A stretch of DNA of 64,000 nucleotides from Panopea generosa. Taxonomy: Eukaryota; Mollusca; Bivalvia; Adapedonta; Hiatellidae. This document shows, in pieces, positions 1 through 10,473 of the stretch; position 1 is the stretch's first letter, and each line of letters starts with the position of its first letter. Under the pieces are notes generated by a model, which saw only the letters and a program-made list of their open reading frames with translations, was not told the DNA's origin and made no database searches. The stretch lies in NCBI GenBank assembly GCA_029582155.1, contig CM055895.1, forward strand, positions 54,254,464-54,318,463, in the 5' to 3' direction. The translations under genes were made by a program, and so were the position numbers.

Positions 1-1257
1 GAACATGACTATAACTGTAGATTGAACGTTTTAACACTTCTGTATGGGGAAGGCATGTCTGTTTAAACCATTTTTGTAAATAATGACTTTGAAAATTTAA
101 CCAGTAAATAAACCTATTGTTTCTGTTTTAACCCATCAAATGCATTACAGAACTCTATTTAGACGACAAAAGATTATGGTTCTGTGTGTATTTGGAAGTG
201 TGATAAAATAGTCTGCCAAATTGTACTGAAATCCCCCGTTTACAAACTTCATTTTAAAAGTAAATTACTTTTATGTTCATTTTGTTAATACAACTGACAT
301 ATCAGATGTATCTCTCTGAAGTACCACTACATATAATAATCCCGTGATAGATTCTCCATAAGATTATTTTAACAGCCATGCAATGATTTATGAACTTATT
401 CGTCTTTCTATCTAAACTAAAACTGTATTAACATTAACAATTGTAACAGTAATAGTGACATGTCTGCCGTGTTCTCGAAGTTGGTGTATAGGTGAAAGCA
501 GTTGCTTCAAAAAACCTGATTTGCCGACTCATTTTTTTTCTCGCTGTAGTGTTTTTGTCATATCTTAAAATGTAAAAGTCTTAAAAGTGAAATCTTATAT
601 CTTTTTACGTTTTGCTTTCAAATACATTAATAAAATTATACTACTTATATAGTGAAAAAAATATATAAAAACATGTAATACATAAACGAATTTCATAGAA
701 TTAATTACATATAACTATTGAACTAATTATTGACATATGCTGCAATATTGCGGTAATTGACACAGAGAACATAATTAATTATTGATATACATTTGAATAA
801 TATAGATATAAAATATAAAATAGATTTCGTTATGTATTTATAGTTCACAGATGGTGTGTGCTGCTGATGGCTCCACAGTAATAAATCAAGCACAGTTATG
901 CATTAATGTATAGACAGGATCCCCCTATGGTAAAACACAATCATTTCAATTACTATAACTATGGACTTGACGTTGCTTCTAGTTTTTGCATGCAGCTGAG
1001 AACATTTTCTGTTTTAGACATTAAGAATGGAAACAGTGTAAGACTATCTGGAATTTTATTTTACTTACCAACTCTACTAGCATGATATAATGTTTGGCTT
1101 TAACTTGTGAATATTATTACATAACGCTGGTGAATTTAGTTTTATGTATACTAATTCAATTTGGTTAGAATGCAATGAAAGAGCAGACCTTATATGAACT
1201 GCGTCTCGGTTCCGCTTCTTGGATAGAAGCATTACTGAATACTGACGCATAGATCTA
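1..1257. other. AT-rich intergenic DNA, nothing recognised
   Basis: No coding region, RNA gene or clear repeat is visible. The sequence is strongly AT-rich with short A and T runs. Open frames are short and frequent stops interrupt all six frames. Confidence 0.6.
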
Positions 1258-1325
1258 GCTGACGATCGAATCTGCAATCTCTGGTGTGAGTGGCAAACAA
1301 TCTATCTACTACTCTACCGCCCAGT
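1258..1325 (-). mobile_element. degenerate tRNA-derived SINE head
   Basis: On the minus strand an A-box-like stretch (complement of 1302-1323, GGTAGAGTAGTAGATAG) is followed about 40 nt later by a B-box-like stretch (complement of 1261-1274, CAGATTCGATCGTC). The intervening bases (TTTGCCACTCACACCAGAG) resemble the middle of the better preserved tRNA-like head at 61.4 kb (TTAGCCGCTCACGCCGGAG), suggesting the same family. No convincing body follows, so this is probably an old fragment rather than a working tRNA gene. Confidence 0.4.
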
Positions 1326-4300
1326 GAATGATTTATAGGGGGCTGGATGTTCATGTTAGTCTCCAAATAGTTTTAGAATATTTAAATCTGAAAAAGTTAT
1401 GCATTTCGATAAAAATTTGGGACAAATACAAATACAAATCCTTAGAATTTTGAGACTGTTTCGGAGATCTACAAAATCAGCATTGGACCCGTTTAATATT
1501 GTATTCTCTCTTTTGTGAAAATGATAGCTATTGAGTTGCCAGAATCAATAACTTATGACGATAAGGGGACAAAACACAACATACTCTCTTCAGATAAAAT
1601 GTCTAAAGCTTTAAAATATATTAGCATATGTAGTTATTGAGTTTCCAGAATCAAAGAGTAATAGTTTATTTCCATCCTATTTTATATAGACAAGCATAGA
1701 AACACCAGATAATATTCTCTGAAGGCTAGAAATTGCAGAGCTTTGAAATCTATTTACATTTAATACAGGGTGTCATGTTTTTACGAATCATTACATTTTT
1801 ATATTTGAAACAGAATACTTTTCAGGATTCAAAAGGCAATCGTACGTGGAACATGCAAGTACATTGAATAAACATTTCTCTACACCTGGAATAACTTTGA
1901 CCACTGTTTAGAGTAAAAATAATTACCCTGTTGAAAGTCATTTTCCAAAATATGCAAGGTCACCGGAACACTGAACCTTGACTAAGTTGTGTTCAAAAGC
2001 TAAAAATGAGCTAAGGTGTAAATCAAAACCAATATTTTGTCATTTGATTGTTAAAATAAAAGTTCGTATTTTATTAAAAACAGTTAAATAGCTAGGAGTT
2101 TCACAGTTGCACGTTTCTTGACGGTGTATCCAACACTTGCGGAACCAAAGAGGGAACATGAGGCCTGAACCCGAATAGGATCCCCAAACCATTGCAGAAT
2201 TTAACTGTCATCGACACATCCTGCAATCAGTGAATCGCACTAGACAAAAAATCTTGGTCAGCCTATGTTAAATACGAGAAGTTATCTGCGTATGGCAAAC
2301 ACTAATAGATTTGCGTGACTTTTTTGACCGAGTTTAATAGAACAAAATGTAACATTCAAGTTTCCGAAATGTTATGGTATAAATGTTTGAAACTAATTAA
2401 TGAAGGATCATAAACGAATCCTTTACAAAAATTAAATAAAACACACTATGTCACTAGATGGTATTGGGCTTTGTATATATCTCGTAATGTCATGATCACT
2501 ATCACTTAAACTTCTTTTTTTAAACGTGTTTATTAACAATGCTGTTAGATATATATTTATAAGTAGATCAGTACCGTTGATACTGTTAAAACTAAGATAC
2601 TGTTTAATCTTTACAGTGACGTTACTGGTTTATAGAGAAATCATTATAATACCTTTAGACAAAAATCTTTATATTCAATGGTATCAATCTATCCATTTTC
2701 TATAATTGTAAAAGAATACAAAAACAATCTTATTGTGTTCATAAAATTTATCACTAGTTGCTCATTTCAGTTGGATATTATAAAAAAAACATGTTAGTGC
2801 GGTTATTTTATCATTGAAATACCAGAGGTTCACTTTTGGATAATTATTCATACAATCATCTAGGTACCAAGGTTATAAAACAGTTTTCATGCTCAACTCT
2901 AATTCGTTCTCAAACACAATTTCCAGGGTTTATATAAACGGACATCCAAATAAAGGGAATATCAGAATTTTTCAACATTTTAAAATTTGCTTAAAACATA
3001 TTTTCGAATTCATGTATATCATGTCTATATATATATATATATATACCCATTGACACCGTATTGCAAAAAGGATGTCTATCTAAACATGTCAACATAATAT
3101 ATTTCCTAATTTGGGCTACGCGCCTAGATTAGAATATGGTCTTCCGCTTAAAATTGCAACATATTTTGTGACGTACTAAATGAGTCATGTGATTTCTTTT
3201 TGATCCGTCATACTAGTTTACATGTAGTAGAAATGATTTCATCTTAGAAAGTTTTAAGTTTACTACTCAAATTTACATATCGATTTTGTCATGATGGATT
3301 TGACATACTTAACTTTTTGGTTTAAATTTATCAATGATTATGAGAAGCTTTATATTCATTTTGATAATTATTTTTTTTTAAGACATTTGTAGCGTGTTAT
3401 CCTGACACACTCCCTTTAAAGCCCTAAAGACTCGACCTCAAATTTTAAAGTATGAATGCTGATTCGAAGTAGAAAGTTATAGGCCTCTAAATATATTTTG
3501 ATTTAACGAGTTTATATGAGGTAAGCATCGTACAAAGTTACCGTGGACACGATAGCCAATTTATTTCTGTATAGAAAACTCGATCAGCTCCGGGCCATGA
3601 AGTATTTCAAGATAAGAAAGTTTCATAGTAACGACTTAAATTTGTAATATAAAACGATGCGAAGAATCAAAGATTCGTTTCACTAGACATCTCAAGCTGA
3701 GATTTTTTTCAGGTGAAAATGCCGATATAGTACTCGTACACGACGCATTGATTGCTTATTAATAATTGAGAACTGCAACAATTTCTTTAGTAAAATATAA
3801 AACGCGAAATGACTGCCGTAAATAAAAACTCTATTTACAAAAATATAAGCAATATAGTATTTAATGTCTTGGTAGGCATAGTATGACATCATAACGGTTA
3901 AAAATTCTTAGTGATAAGTAAAACTTCTTTCTATGTCTCATCTTCTATATTCCATATCGCATTTAGTTTGCTTTATATCTCTCTATATAACTCTCAAAGT
4001 CCACAAGCTTACGCCATTAAATATCATGTTAAGCAAATTATTTAAAGTGTTCAGTTCAACAAGAATGTATAGTTCTGTATATTACAAGAGCCAATACACG
4101 TTTCGTAAATATACTATTAGAATAAAATGAACTTCATGCTATTATATTAAAAAGACAAAGGTTTCTTAAACCGAATTGTTTTAAGATAAAATAGGATTGA
4201 TGATATATTAGCAATATATATATATAAAATGAGAACAAACAAAAAAAAACAAACACCGGCAGCCTGTAATAAAAAGGAAGATATTGCATTAAAATGATAC

Positions 4301-5134
4301 TTTGACACTTAATCCATTATTATTTGAACCTATTATTTAGCACTGAGATAAGTTGATATAATATCAACAATTTCAAATATAACCTTTTTGTGCTGAACTG
4401 AAACTATTGTAGATAGGATAAGTGAAATATCAGAATTATCCCGATTTGCCTTACATTAAAGGTAGTTTACTGTTTACAATACACACATTTTGAAATATAA
4501 TATTAAAAATGAAAGGTTACTTATTTGTAATAATACTTTACCGTAAATATTTTTTTAAAACAAAATGAGAAAACACAACTACTCATAGTTTTTACCAAAC
4601 CAATTTAAAATTGAAATTATTTTGGTAATGCATAACAGTGGTTTGAGACATGCAATTTAAGAGAAGCTAAGGGCAAGGATTCAAGATACAAAAAAAGGAG
4701 ACCGCGCGTTCTTCGCAAAAGTTAAAATTTACCAATTTTATATATGGACTTACCAAGAAATTCCTGAACAGCAGTCACTTCTTTTGAAAAACAATGATCC
4801 TCTCTATATGGTGATGTGATTTACATTTTTTCGCAATTTTTCATTATAACTTTAAAACCATATTTGGCCAAAACATAATTTATCAAATTAGGCTATGGAG
4901 CTTTGTTTCTACGGCCATGCTTATTGTTTATTTGATGCTTGTCCATTTTACAAATGTCCATTTTACAGATGACCATCACGTTTTCCCTCTGACTTTGCCA
5001 CGATCGCAAGTATTAGGGAATAAATGATGTCACGTTCATCCTACAGCATTACATGGAAACGGGAGCGAGCTACATACATGAACACCTGTTACCAGGCTTA
5101 AGTTCACTTCTAGCGGTATTGCTACAAACCTGTC
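1326..5134. other. AT-rich intergenic DNA
   Basis: No gene is supported. Two minor structures are visible: an old imperfect duplication (about 1527-1625 against 1633-1755, sharing ATTGAGTT.CCAGAATCAA and a later CTTTGAAAT-like segment), and a short TA dinucleotide run at about 3026-3045. Otherwise there is nothing I can name. Confidence 0.5.
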
Positions 5135-5222
5135 AAAGGTCATTGTTCGAATTTCTGTATGTTTGTTTTATGCATATTGTTCATTATGCGAGGCGGATGC
5201 TCTACCACAAGACAACCACTGC
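5135..5222 (-). mobile_element. degenerate tRNA-derived SINE head
   Basis: The complement of 5188-5213 reads GTCTTGTGGTAGAGCATCC followed by GCCTCGCAT. This is nearly the A-box region of the intact SINE head at 8148 (GTCTAGTGGTAGAGCGTCC, GCCTCGCAT). A weak B-box (complement of 5143-5157, AAATTCGAACAA) follows. It is probably a decayed minus-strand copy of the same head. Confidence 0.4.
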
Positions 5223-5353
5223 AGTCTTTAACCCGGTATTATCAATTTCTTAGTAATCAATATATTTAAGGTATAATATATATTCTTATCAGGGATAGGA
5301 TTGACATGGCAAAAATGATATTTTCAATTCTTTATAAATGACATGAAGGGTAT

Positions 5354-6495
5354 CCTCCGCTGCCGAGTTGTTCAAGGCGACGTCTGAAGATTATTTACCT
5401 CTCGCCATTAAGGTCGTATGTTTGAGTCCCGATCGGTCCTTAAAACCTTATGTGAAAAAGTTACTTGCGGAAGGACAGTTTTTCTACTCAGATTTATTCC
5501 GAAGTCTTCCTCTACCAATAAAACTAAATATGCCATATATAACCTGAATTGTATTAGAAATGACGTAAAAGTTTTACGTAAAACTAAGGATGTCAACGAA
5601 TATTCGGATATTCGAATATTCGGTCATACGTCCGAATATTCGAATGTCATATTGATATTCGAATATTCGCAACAAAAAAAAAAATAAAAAAAATAAGGTA
5701 AATTCAAACTGTTTTCTTTATTTATTTTCAATTTCAATATTTTTGCCACAAATGGTTTTGAAAGGTGTTATATCAACCAGGTTAAGACACGGTAATTATC
5801 GATTTCCTCCTAAGACGGGTGTCAATTGGACGTTGTCAAGGTGATAAGGAGTCCTGGTCGGTAATCCTTTAATTGTTTGCCTTAGGCAATTTTAATCATC
5901 GATCTGCCTTTACGGTCTGTTGTAAATCACCCTGTTTTGAAAAGGTGAGAGCAAGTTTGTTTATTTACCAATCTTATACCTGATTGAAGAGCACACTTCT
6001 TTGATTTGAAGGCCGTTTATGTACTTGTGAATAATAAATGCGTCAAGTAGTAGACGAATTTACTTATATATGTATATATATTACTTTTTTTTATGTTTGT
6101 TTTTCAATTTCATTTATAAATAGTTAATTAGTTATAAACTATACAAACATACGAATATTTAACTTAGTAAAGCTAATATAACATAGCATTTATTAATTTA
6201 TTATTATTAACTATGCATCATTGAGTTCCACGTCATGTTGAATCTTGACGACAATGATATTCCAATTGTTTGCTTTTTAGTATTTTTACATCAGCACCGT
6301 TTCCGCTGAACGAGAAAGTAACAAATATGGCGAGTAAAAACGTTCGGGATAGAAAGTTGATTATTATTTATTTTTAAGATCTTGACCGAATATATTCGAA
6401 TATTCGTTCGAAAGAATGACCGAATATTCGAATATCAATATTGCCATTCGTTGCCATCCTTACGTAAAACCCATTAAAACACACAAAAACTAACA
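5354..6495 (+). mobile_element. tRNA-Leu-like SINE, split by a nested hAT element
   Basis: The head (5354-5440) has a class-II tRNA layout: CCGAGTTGTTCAAGGCG as A-box region, a long variable arm, and TTTGAGTCCCGATCGG as B-box. The body runs TATGTGAAAAAGTTACTTGC, GGAAGGAC, then a GAAGTCTTCC..CACCAATAAAA-type segment. The same body occurs at 27550-27738 and 43911-44107, so this is a repeat family. At 5584 the body is interrupted by the hAT-type insertion. The missing SINE tail (CCCATTAAAACACA) resumes at 6471 and matches the tail of the 27.7-kb copy (CCCCATTAAAAA). No function beyond mobile DNA is implied. Confidence 0.75.
5585..6462. mobile_element. non-autonomous hAT-type DNA transposon (878 bp)
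   Basis: The element begins TAAGGATGTCAACGAAT and ends with the inverse of TAAGGATGGCAACGAAT. A second inverted block (TTGATATTCGAATATTCG and its complement with CGGTCAT) lies inside both ends. It is flanked by a perfect 8-bp direct repeat, CGTAAAAC, at 5577-5584 and 6463-6470. An 8-bp target duplication with this kind of terminal repeat is the hAT signature. The interior holds no open frame that could be a transposase, so it would depend on a partner element. It sits inside a SINE and is therefore younger than that SINE insertion. Confidence 0.85.
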
Positions 6496-7259
6496 AATAA
6501 CAAATAACATGTTCATATTATCAGTATTTATCCAATATTCATTTATTACGATATATAAGAAATTGTCTACTTTCCAGTTTGCATGTGCACATTATTCATT
6601 GACATTTTAAAAAAAAGTTCATTTCGATCACATCTATTTACGCCATGTTTTCAACCACATGAAGTGTATCAGGCGATCAGGATAAACACGTATACCACAT
6701 TAAACTATCCACCAGCGGAAAATATTAAAACCTCCCCATGAGACCAGCCTCATGCAAATTAAGGTAATTGTTTATATCAATATACAAACAGATAAGAAAT
6801 ATAAATTAATAATTGCGTGTTAAAAACAAATGTATCTGCGCTTGGGGCACATTTAAATAATATAAAGCAATAGTTGTATATCTCTTGACAGAAGCAATAT
6901 ATAACGTGCTGATATAGCAAACGCATCATTCGTCAGTCAATAAACGCGATATCAGGTAAATGCTAATACATTACTCTGTGTTTAAGTACTTTTGCATAAT
7001 GTTTACTTGAAAGTAGAAGTTACTGCTATCATGCTCGTTATCACGGAAACTACACTTTTAGTTCTTTCAGGGAAAGTTTTAATGACGTCAAATTTGAGTA
7101 TATTTGAGTTTAATAAGCGTTTAACAGTTGATGAATTGTGAGACAATCATATAAATCCCTGTCATTTCATTGTGGTATATGTAACTAATTCGGGAGATAT
7201 CAAGGACAGGATAAGAGTAAACTTAAGGCTGATTATAACAATCCGCTATATCGAAAACT

Positions 7260-7320
7260 AAGAGCTGGGCTCAAACCAACGACCTCAGTGACGAGAGGTG
7301 AGTAATCGTGAGGCAATCTC
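7260..7320 (-). mobile_element. tRNA-like head fragment shared by copies A and B
   Basis: The complement reads TCACTGAGGTCGTTGGTTTG then AGCCCAGCTC, a B-box-like end of a tRNA-derived element. The paralogous site in copy B (13458-13492) keeps CTGGTCTCAAACACACGTCC and CTCAG but lacks about 24 bp. The fragment therefore predates the duplication. Confidence 0.4.
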
Positions 7321-7451
7321 TTAGATTTAAGATTCAGTGATATTGGTTAATGGTATTGAAACTAGTTTTGCTTGTTTTATTAGTACCCACCGAATATTAT
7401 GCTATTTCCAATGCAATGCAATGATATTGTTCATTCCCAACCTAGTGATTC

Positions 7452-7595
7452 ATGCTCGATGTCTTCCTGGGTAGAACCAGTACTAAGTGTATGCGAAAAT
7501 GGTGTCTTGTTTAAGGGTACTATATAATGTCGCAAGGGAGGGTCTTACCCACAACCCTCCTGAGTTCGATGCTTGACCACTTGACCACGCGCTTT
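7452..7595 (-). mobile_element. tRNA-derived SINE (family with CTGGTTCTACCCAGGAA body), inserted in copy A
   Basis: Read on the minus strand, a tRNA-like head (GCGCGTGGTCAAGTGGTCAA as A-box region, then a decayed B-box with GTTGTGGGTAAGACCC) is followed by a body with AAACAAGACACC and TACTGGTTCTACCCAGGAAG. The same body is at 33525-33672 (minus) and partly at 61358-61549 (plus). Copy B passes from the shared CATTCCCGACCTGGTG motif to GTCTGTAGCGCGGAT without this segment, so the element inserted after A and B separated or was lost from B. Confidence 0.65.
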
Positions 7596-8147
7596 ACATT
7601 GAACGTTTGTCAGTCTGTAGCGCGGATGTATACCCAAATAGTAACGTTCATCTGTGGTGGTTGAATTTTAGTCAGTTATATTACACAGATTATTTCCATC
7701 AGTCCAATATAATCAAATCAGTACCTTACTTTTGATGATAATGAACCACGTCTCTGTTTTGTCCCAATGGAGAGACTTTGCTTTGGCAACACATGATCAA
7801 AAGTGACTTCTTAGTACAATGGTGTATTGTTCAGAATTATTCACTAATTATTATGTCATCTATTGATTCAAAAGTAAGAGTTTTTCTTTGCTCGATAAGA
7901 ATGGAACACATTTGTCCTTTCACAATAGCAGTCTCACGCGTTGTTTTATGGTCGTTAAAAGGTCGCTCCGTGTTTTGATTTAGTATTATTATTATTATAT
8001 ATGATCCTGGCGCATTAAATGTAGTTTGATAATAGAAATTTACTTAAGCCGTTGATTGGGGGCATGATGGGTGTTGCATATTTGATTACTTGTCATGAAA
8101 AAATATATCACTTAAACCGAGTTTGCCACTCTTTTAATTTCAATGAG

Positions 8148-8462
8148 AGACCGCGGCGTGGTCTAGTGGTAGAGCGTCCGCCTCGCATGCGGAAGGTCGT
8201 GGATTCGATCCCTGGCCGGGTCATACCAAAGACTTAAAAAATGGTACTAAAAGCTTCCTCTCTTGACGCTCAGCATTTATATGACAGTTCTAGGTCTGGT
8301 CGGCCCGGTGTCAGTATAATGTGACTGGGTGGGGTATCATACCATGTGTCTGCGGCATAATACTCCAGTGTGACAGCGCTTAGAATACTGTCTCAAGTAG
8401 ACACCGTCGCGATATGACTGAAAAATTGTTGAAAGCGACCCTAAACACCATACAAAAACAAC
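8148..8462 (+). mobile_element. full-length tRNA-derived SINE with conserved central domain
   Basis: The head (about 8148-8222) has a good A box (TGGTCTAGTGGTAGAGCG) and B box (GGATTCGATCC) with anticodon-arm-like CCGCCTCGCATGCGGAAG. The body includes GGTCTGGTCGGCCCGGTGTC, TGGGTGGGGTATCATACCAT, CACCGTCGCGATATGACTG, and ends AAACACCATACAAAAACAAC. It is flanked by an 11-bp near-perfect duplication, ATTTCAATGAG (8137-8147) and ATTTCATTGAG (8463-8473). The paralogous site in copy B near 14,320 is empty. The layout is that of mollusc SINEs with shared central domains such as V-SINE/RUDI-like elements; I cannot confirm the family without a library search. Internal A and B boxes would form a type-2 RNA polymerase III promoter. 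Confidence 0.85.
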
Positions 8463-10358
8463 ATTTCATTGAGGTATGTGCGGCCAACTAATACTTTTAT
8501 CAGATAATTTAATCAATACGTTTACAACTACGCACAAGTAATTTTTTAACATTTGTTAAAGTCGTCCATTTCGCTTAATCAGGTAATGCTTTACGACCCA
8601 TAGTAATAAAAAGGCCACGACCTTCGTCCTTCAACCCACGATGTATTAAGCTATTACGCATTCAACAATTGACACGATGACTTCCAAGGTGAAATGTCAT
8701 TTCTAAAAGGTTACCAAATTTGATTCGTGTTAGCTAGACAATCTTTCTGTTTAAACGTTATTATTTTCGTACTCGTTTTTCTAGGCGCATAAATGATAAA
8801 ATGTCCTTTATAAGTTGCATTCTAACAAGATGCCAAAGCATGCACTACATTAATATACTGGAAATATTATAGCTTATAAGTTACGTAGGCAATTGTAACG
8901 ATTTGCTTAAAGATGCTGGGAATCGAGAAAGGGAAGTTTTAACTAGCGCGTATTAATTTTCTACAAATTACGTGAGAGTAATTGTGACACTGTACTCCAA
9001 AAGATGTACCTTAATGACAAATCAATATGAATATTGTAGGAAAGTAATACTACTTGTCAGTCAAATTGACTTCATTGGAATCATGTCGTTCATTTGTGTT
9101 ATTTATAGAATACTGCGAAGTTGGTGAAGGAGAGACTAAAAGTATTTCCATTTGTCATTATCCCTCATAATTGGTAAAAATGAATATGCTAGTTTTCTGT
9201 CGTTGACGAGGTCCGTGTTTCTAAGCTATAATTATATGAATATAGTATTCTTAATTTTATCATTTACACTGTGTTTATAGGATGAACATCAAGTTGCTGT
9301 AGATGAGTATATTATGTGAGGCCTTGAATAATACAAGAGAACATATGTGTGATGCATTTGATCGCATAGTTAAACTATACATAATGGGAAACAAGGAAAT
9401 ATTCTGTTTTGCAAGGTTTGACCTTTGTTTTCAGGTAATCGACACGAGAAATAAGACAACAGTCCGTATTCATATGATCATTGAATTTTAGAGACGGAGG
9501 CGTCAGTTTATTAGATTGATACTGTATTGCTACAATATATCGCATTCAAAAGATATCACAAGACTTTGTAAATAGAAACTATTAGATTAATAAATATACA
9601 TCCGAAAGTAGATTATGTCACCAATAGAAGTTATTGCTCACAATGTAAACTATTACTGATACGAAATGTTTCCTAGTAATTAAACTCTCGTCACTAGCAC
9701 TTAACGCTGTTAATATAAAACATTGCTTAAACATAATCATCAAAAGTAATATACATTGGCTAAACATAGAATATCTATTGACTATTTTTTCATTGATGAC
9801 GTATCTCTTTCTTTGTAACTATATAGAACTGTGGCGTTTATTTCCATGAACGCATGCACGTAAGCGGTTATTATATAGTGTCACTTACATTTCACGAAAA
9901 GAATAGTCATACCGAGATATTATGATAGGTTAAGATTAATCTGAATCCCTCTTTCACATTAACAATTCGATTTTACTGAAGCGGTTACAGGAGCACGTTA
10001 TGGGTATTACTATTTATTAATCGACATGATCATAAGTGTAAAACAATTAATGTACCGGTATAACGTGGCGGACAATTGATTAAAAGGACATGATAAATTG
10101 ACCAGGTAAATTGATAATACAGTACATATAAGGAATGCACCTCGTTGATTGAATATTCAATATTTATGTTGTTACGTGAAACGAGTAAGGTTCATATTTA
10201 CCCGTTCGTGGCTCATTTACACGTATATATTTTGGTTTGTTTCGGATATTCCTTTCATTTAATGTCTTCCATTTTTTCATTATTTTTTATGTCTTTCATG
10301 TTGATTATCATAGAATTTCATTGAGATCATTTAGGTTGAAAGTGTATTGTGGCAAACA

Positions 10359-10473
10359 TTAGTGTAACAAAATCAAGTTTTATTACACTAAGGGTCATAA
10401 CCTCAACCTTAGTGACAAAAATGAGGTTTGTTACACTAAGGGCTATGAGTTACACTATGGGTTTTTGTTACAC
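10359..10473. repeat. cluster of alternating GTTACACTAAGG motifs
   Basis: Six copies or near copies of a roughly 10-bp motif lie within 115 bp. Two are in reverse orientation (TTAGTGTAAC at 10359, CCTTAGTGAC at 10408) and four forward (ATTACACTAAGGG near 10382, GTTACACTAAGGG at 10430, GTTACACTATGGG at 10449, GTTACAC at 10467). Neighbouring opposite copies can pair into two small hairpins. It could be a decayed foldback element or clustered binding sites; the sequence alone does not decide. Confidence 0.5.

Noticed and set aside
3026-3045. TA dinucleotide run as an AT-rich regulatory or TATA element
   Set aside because: Simple microsatellite without nearby coding sequence.
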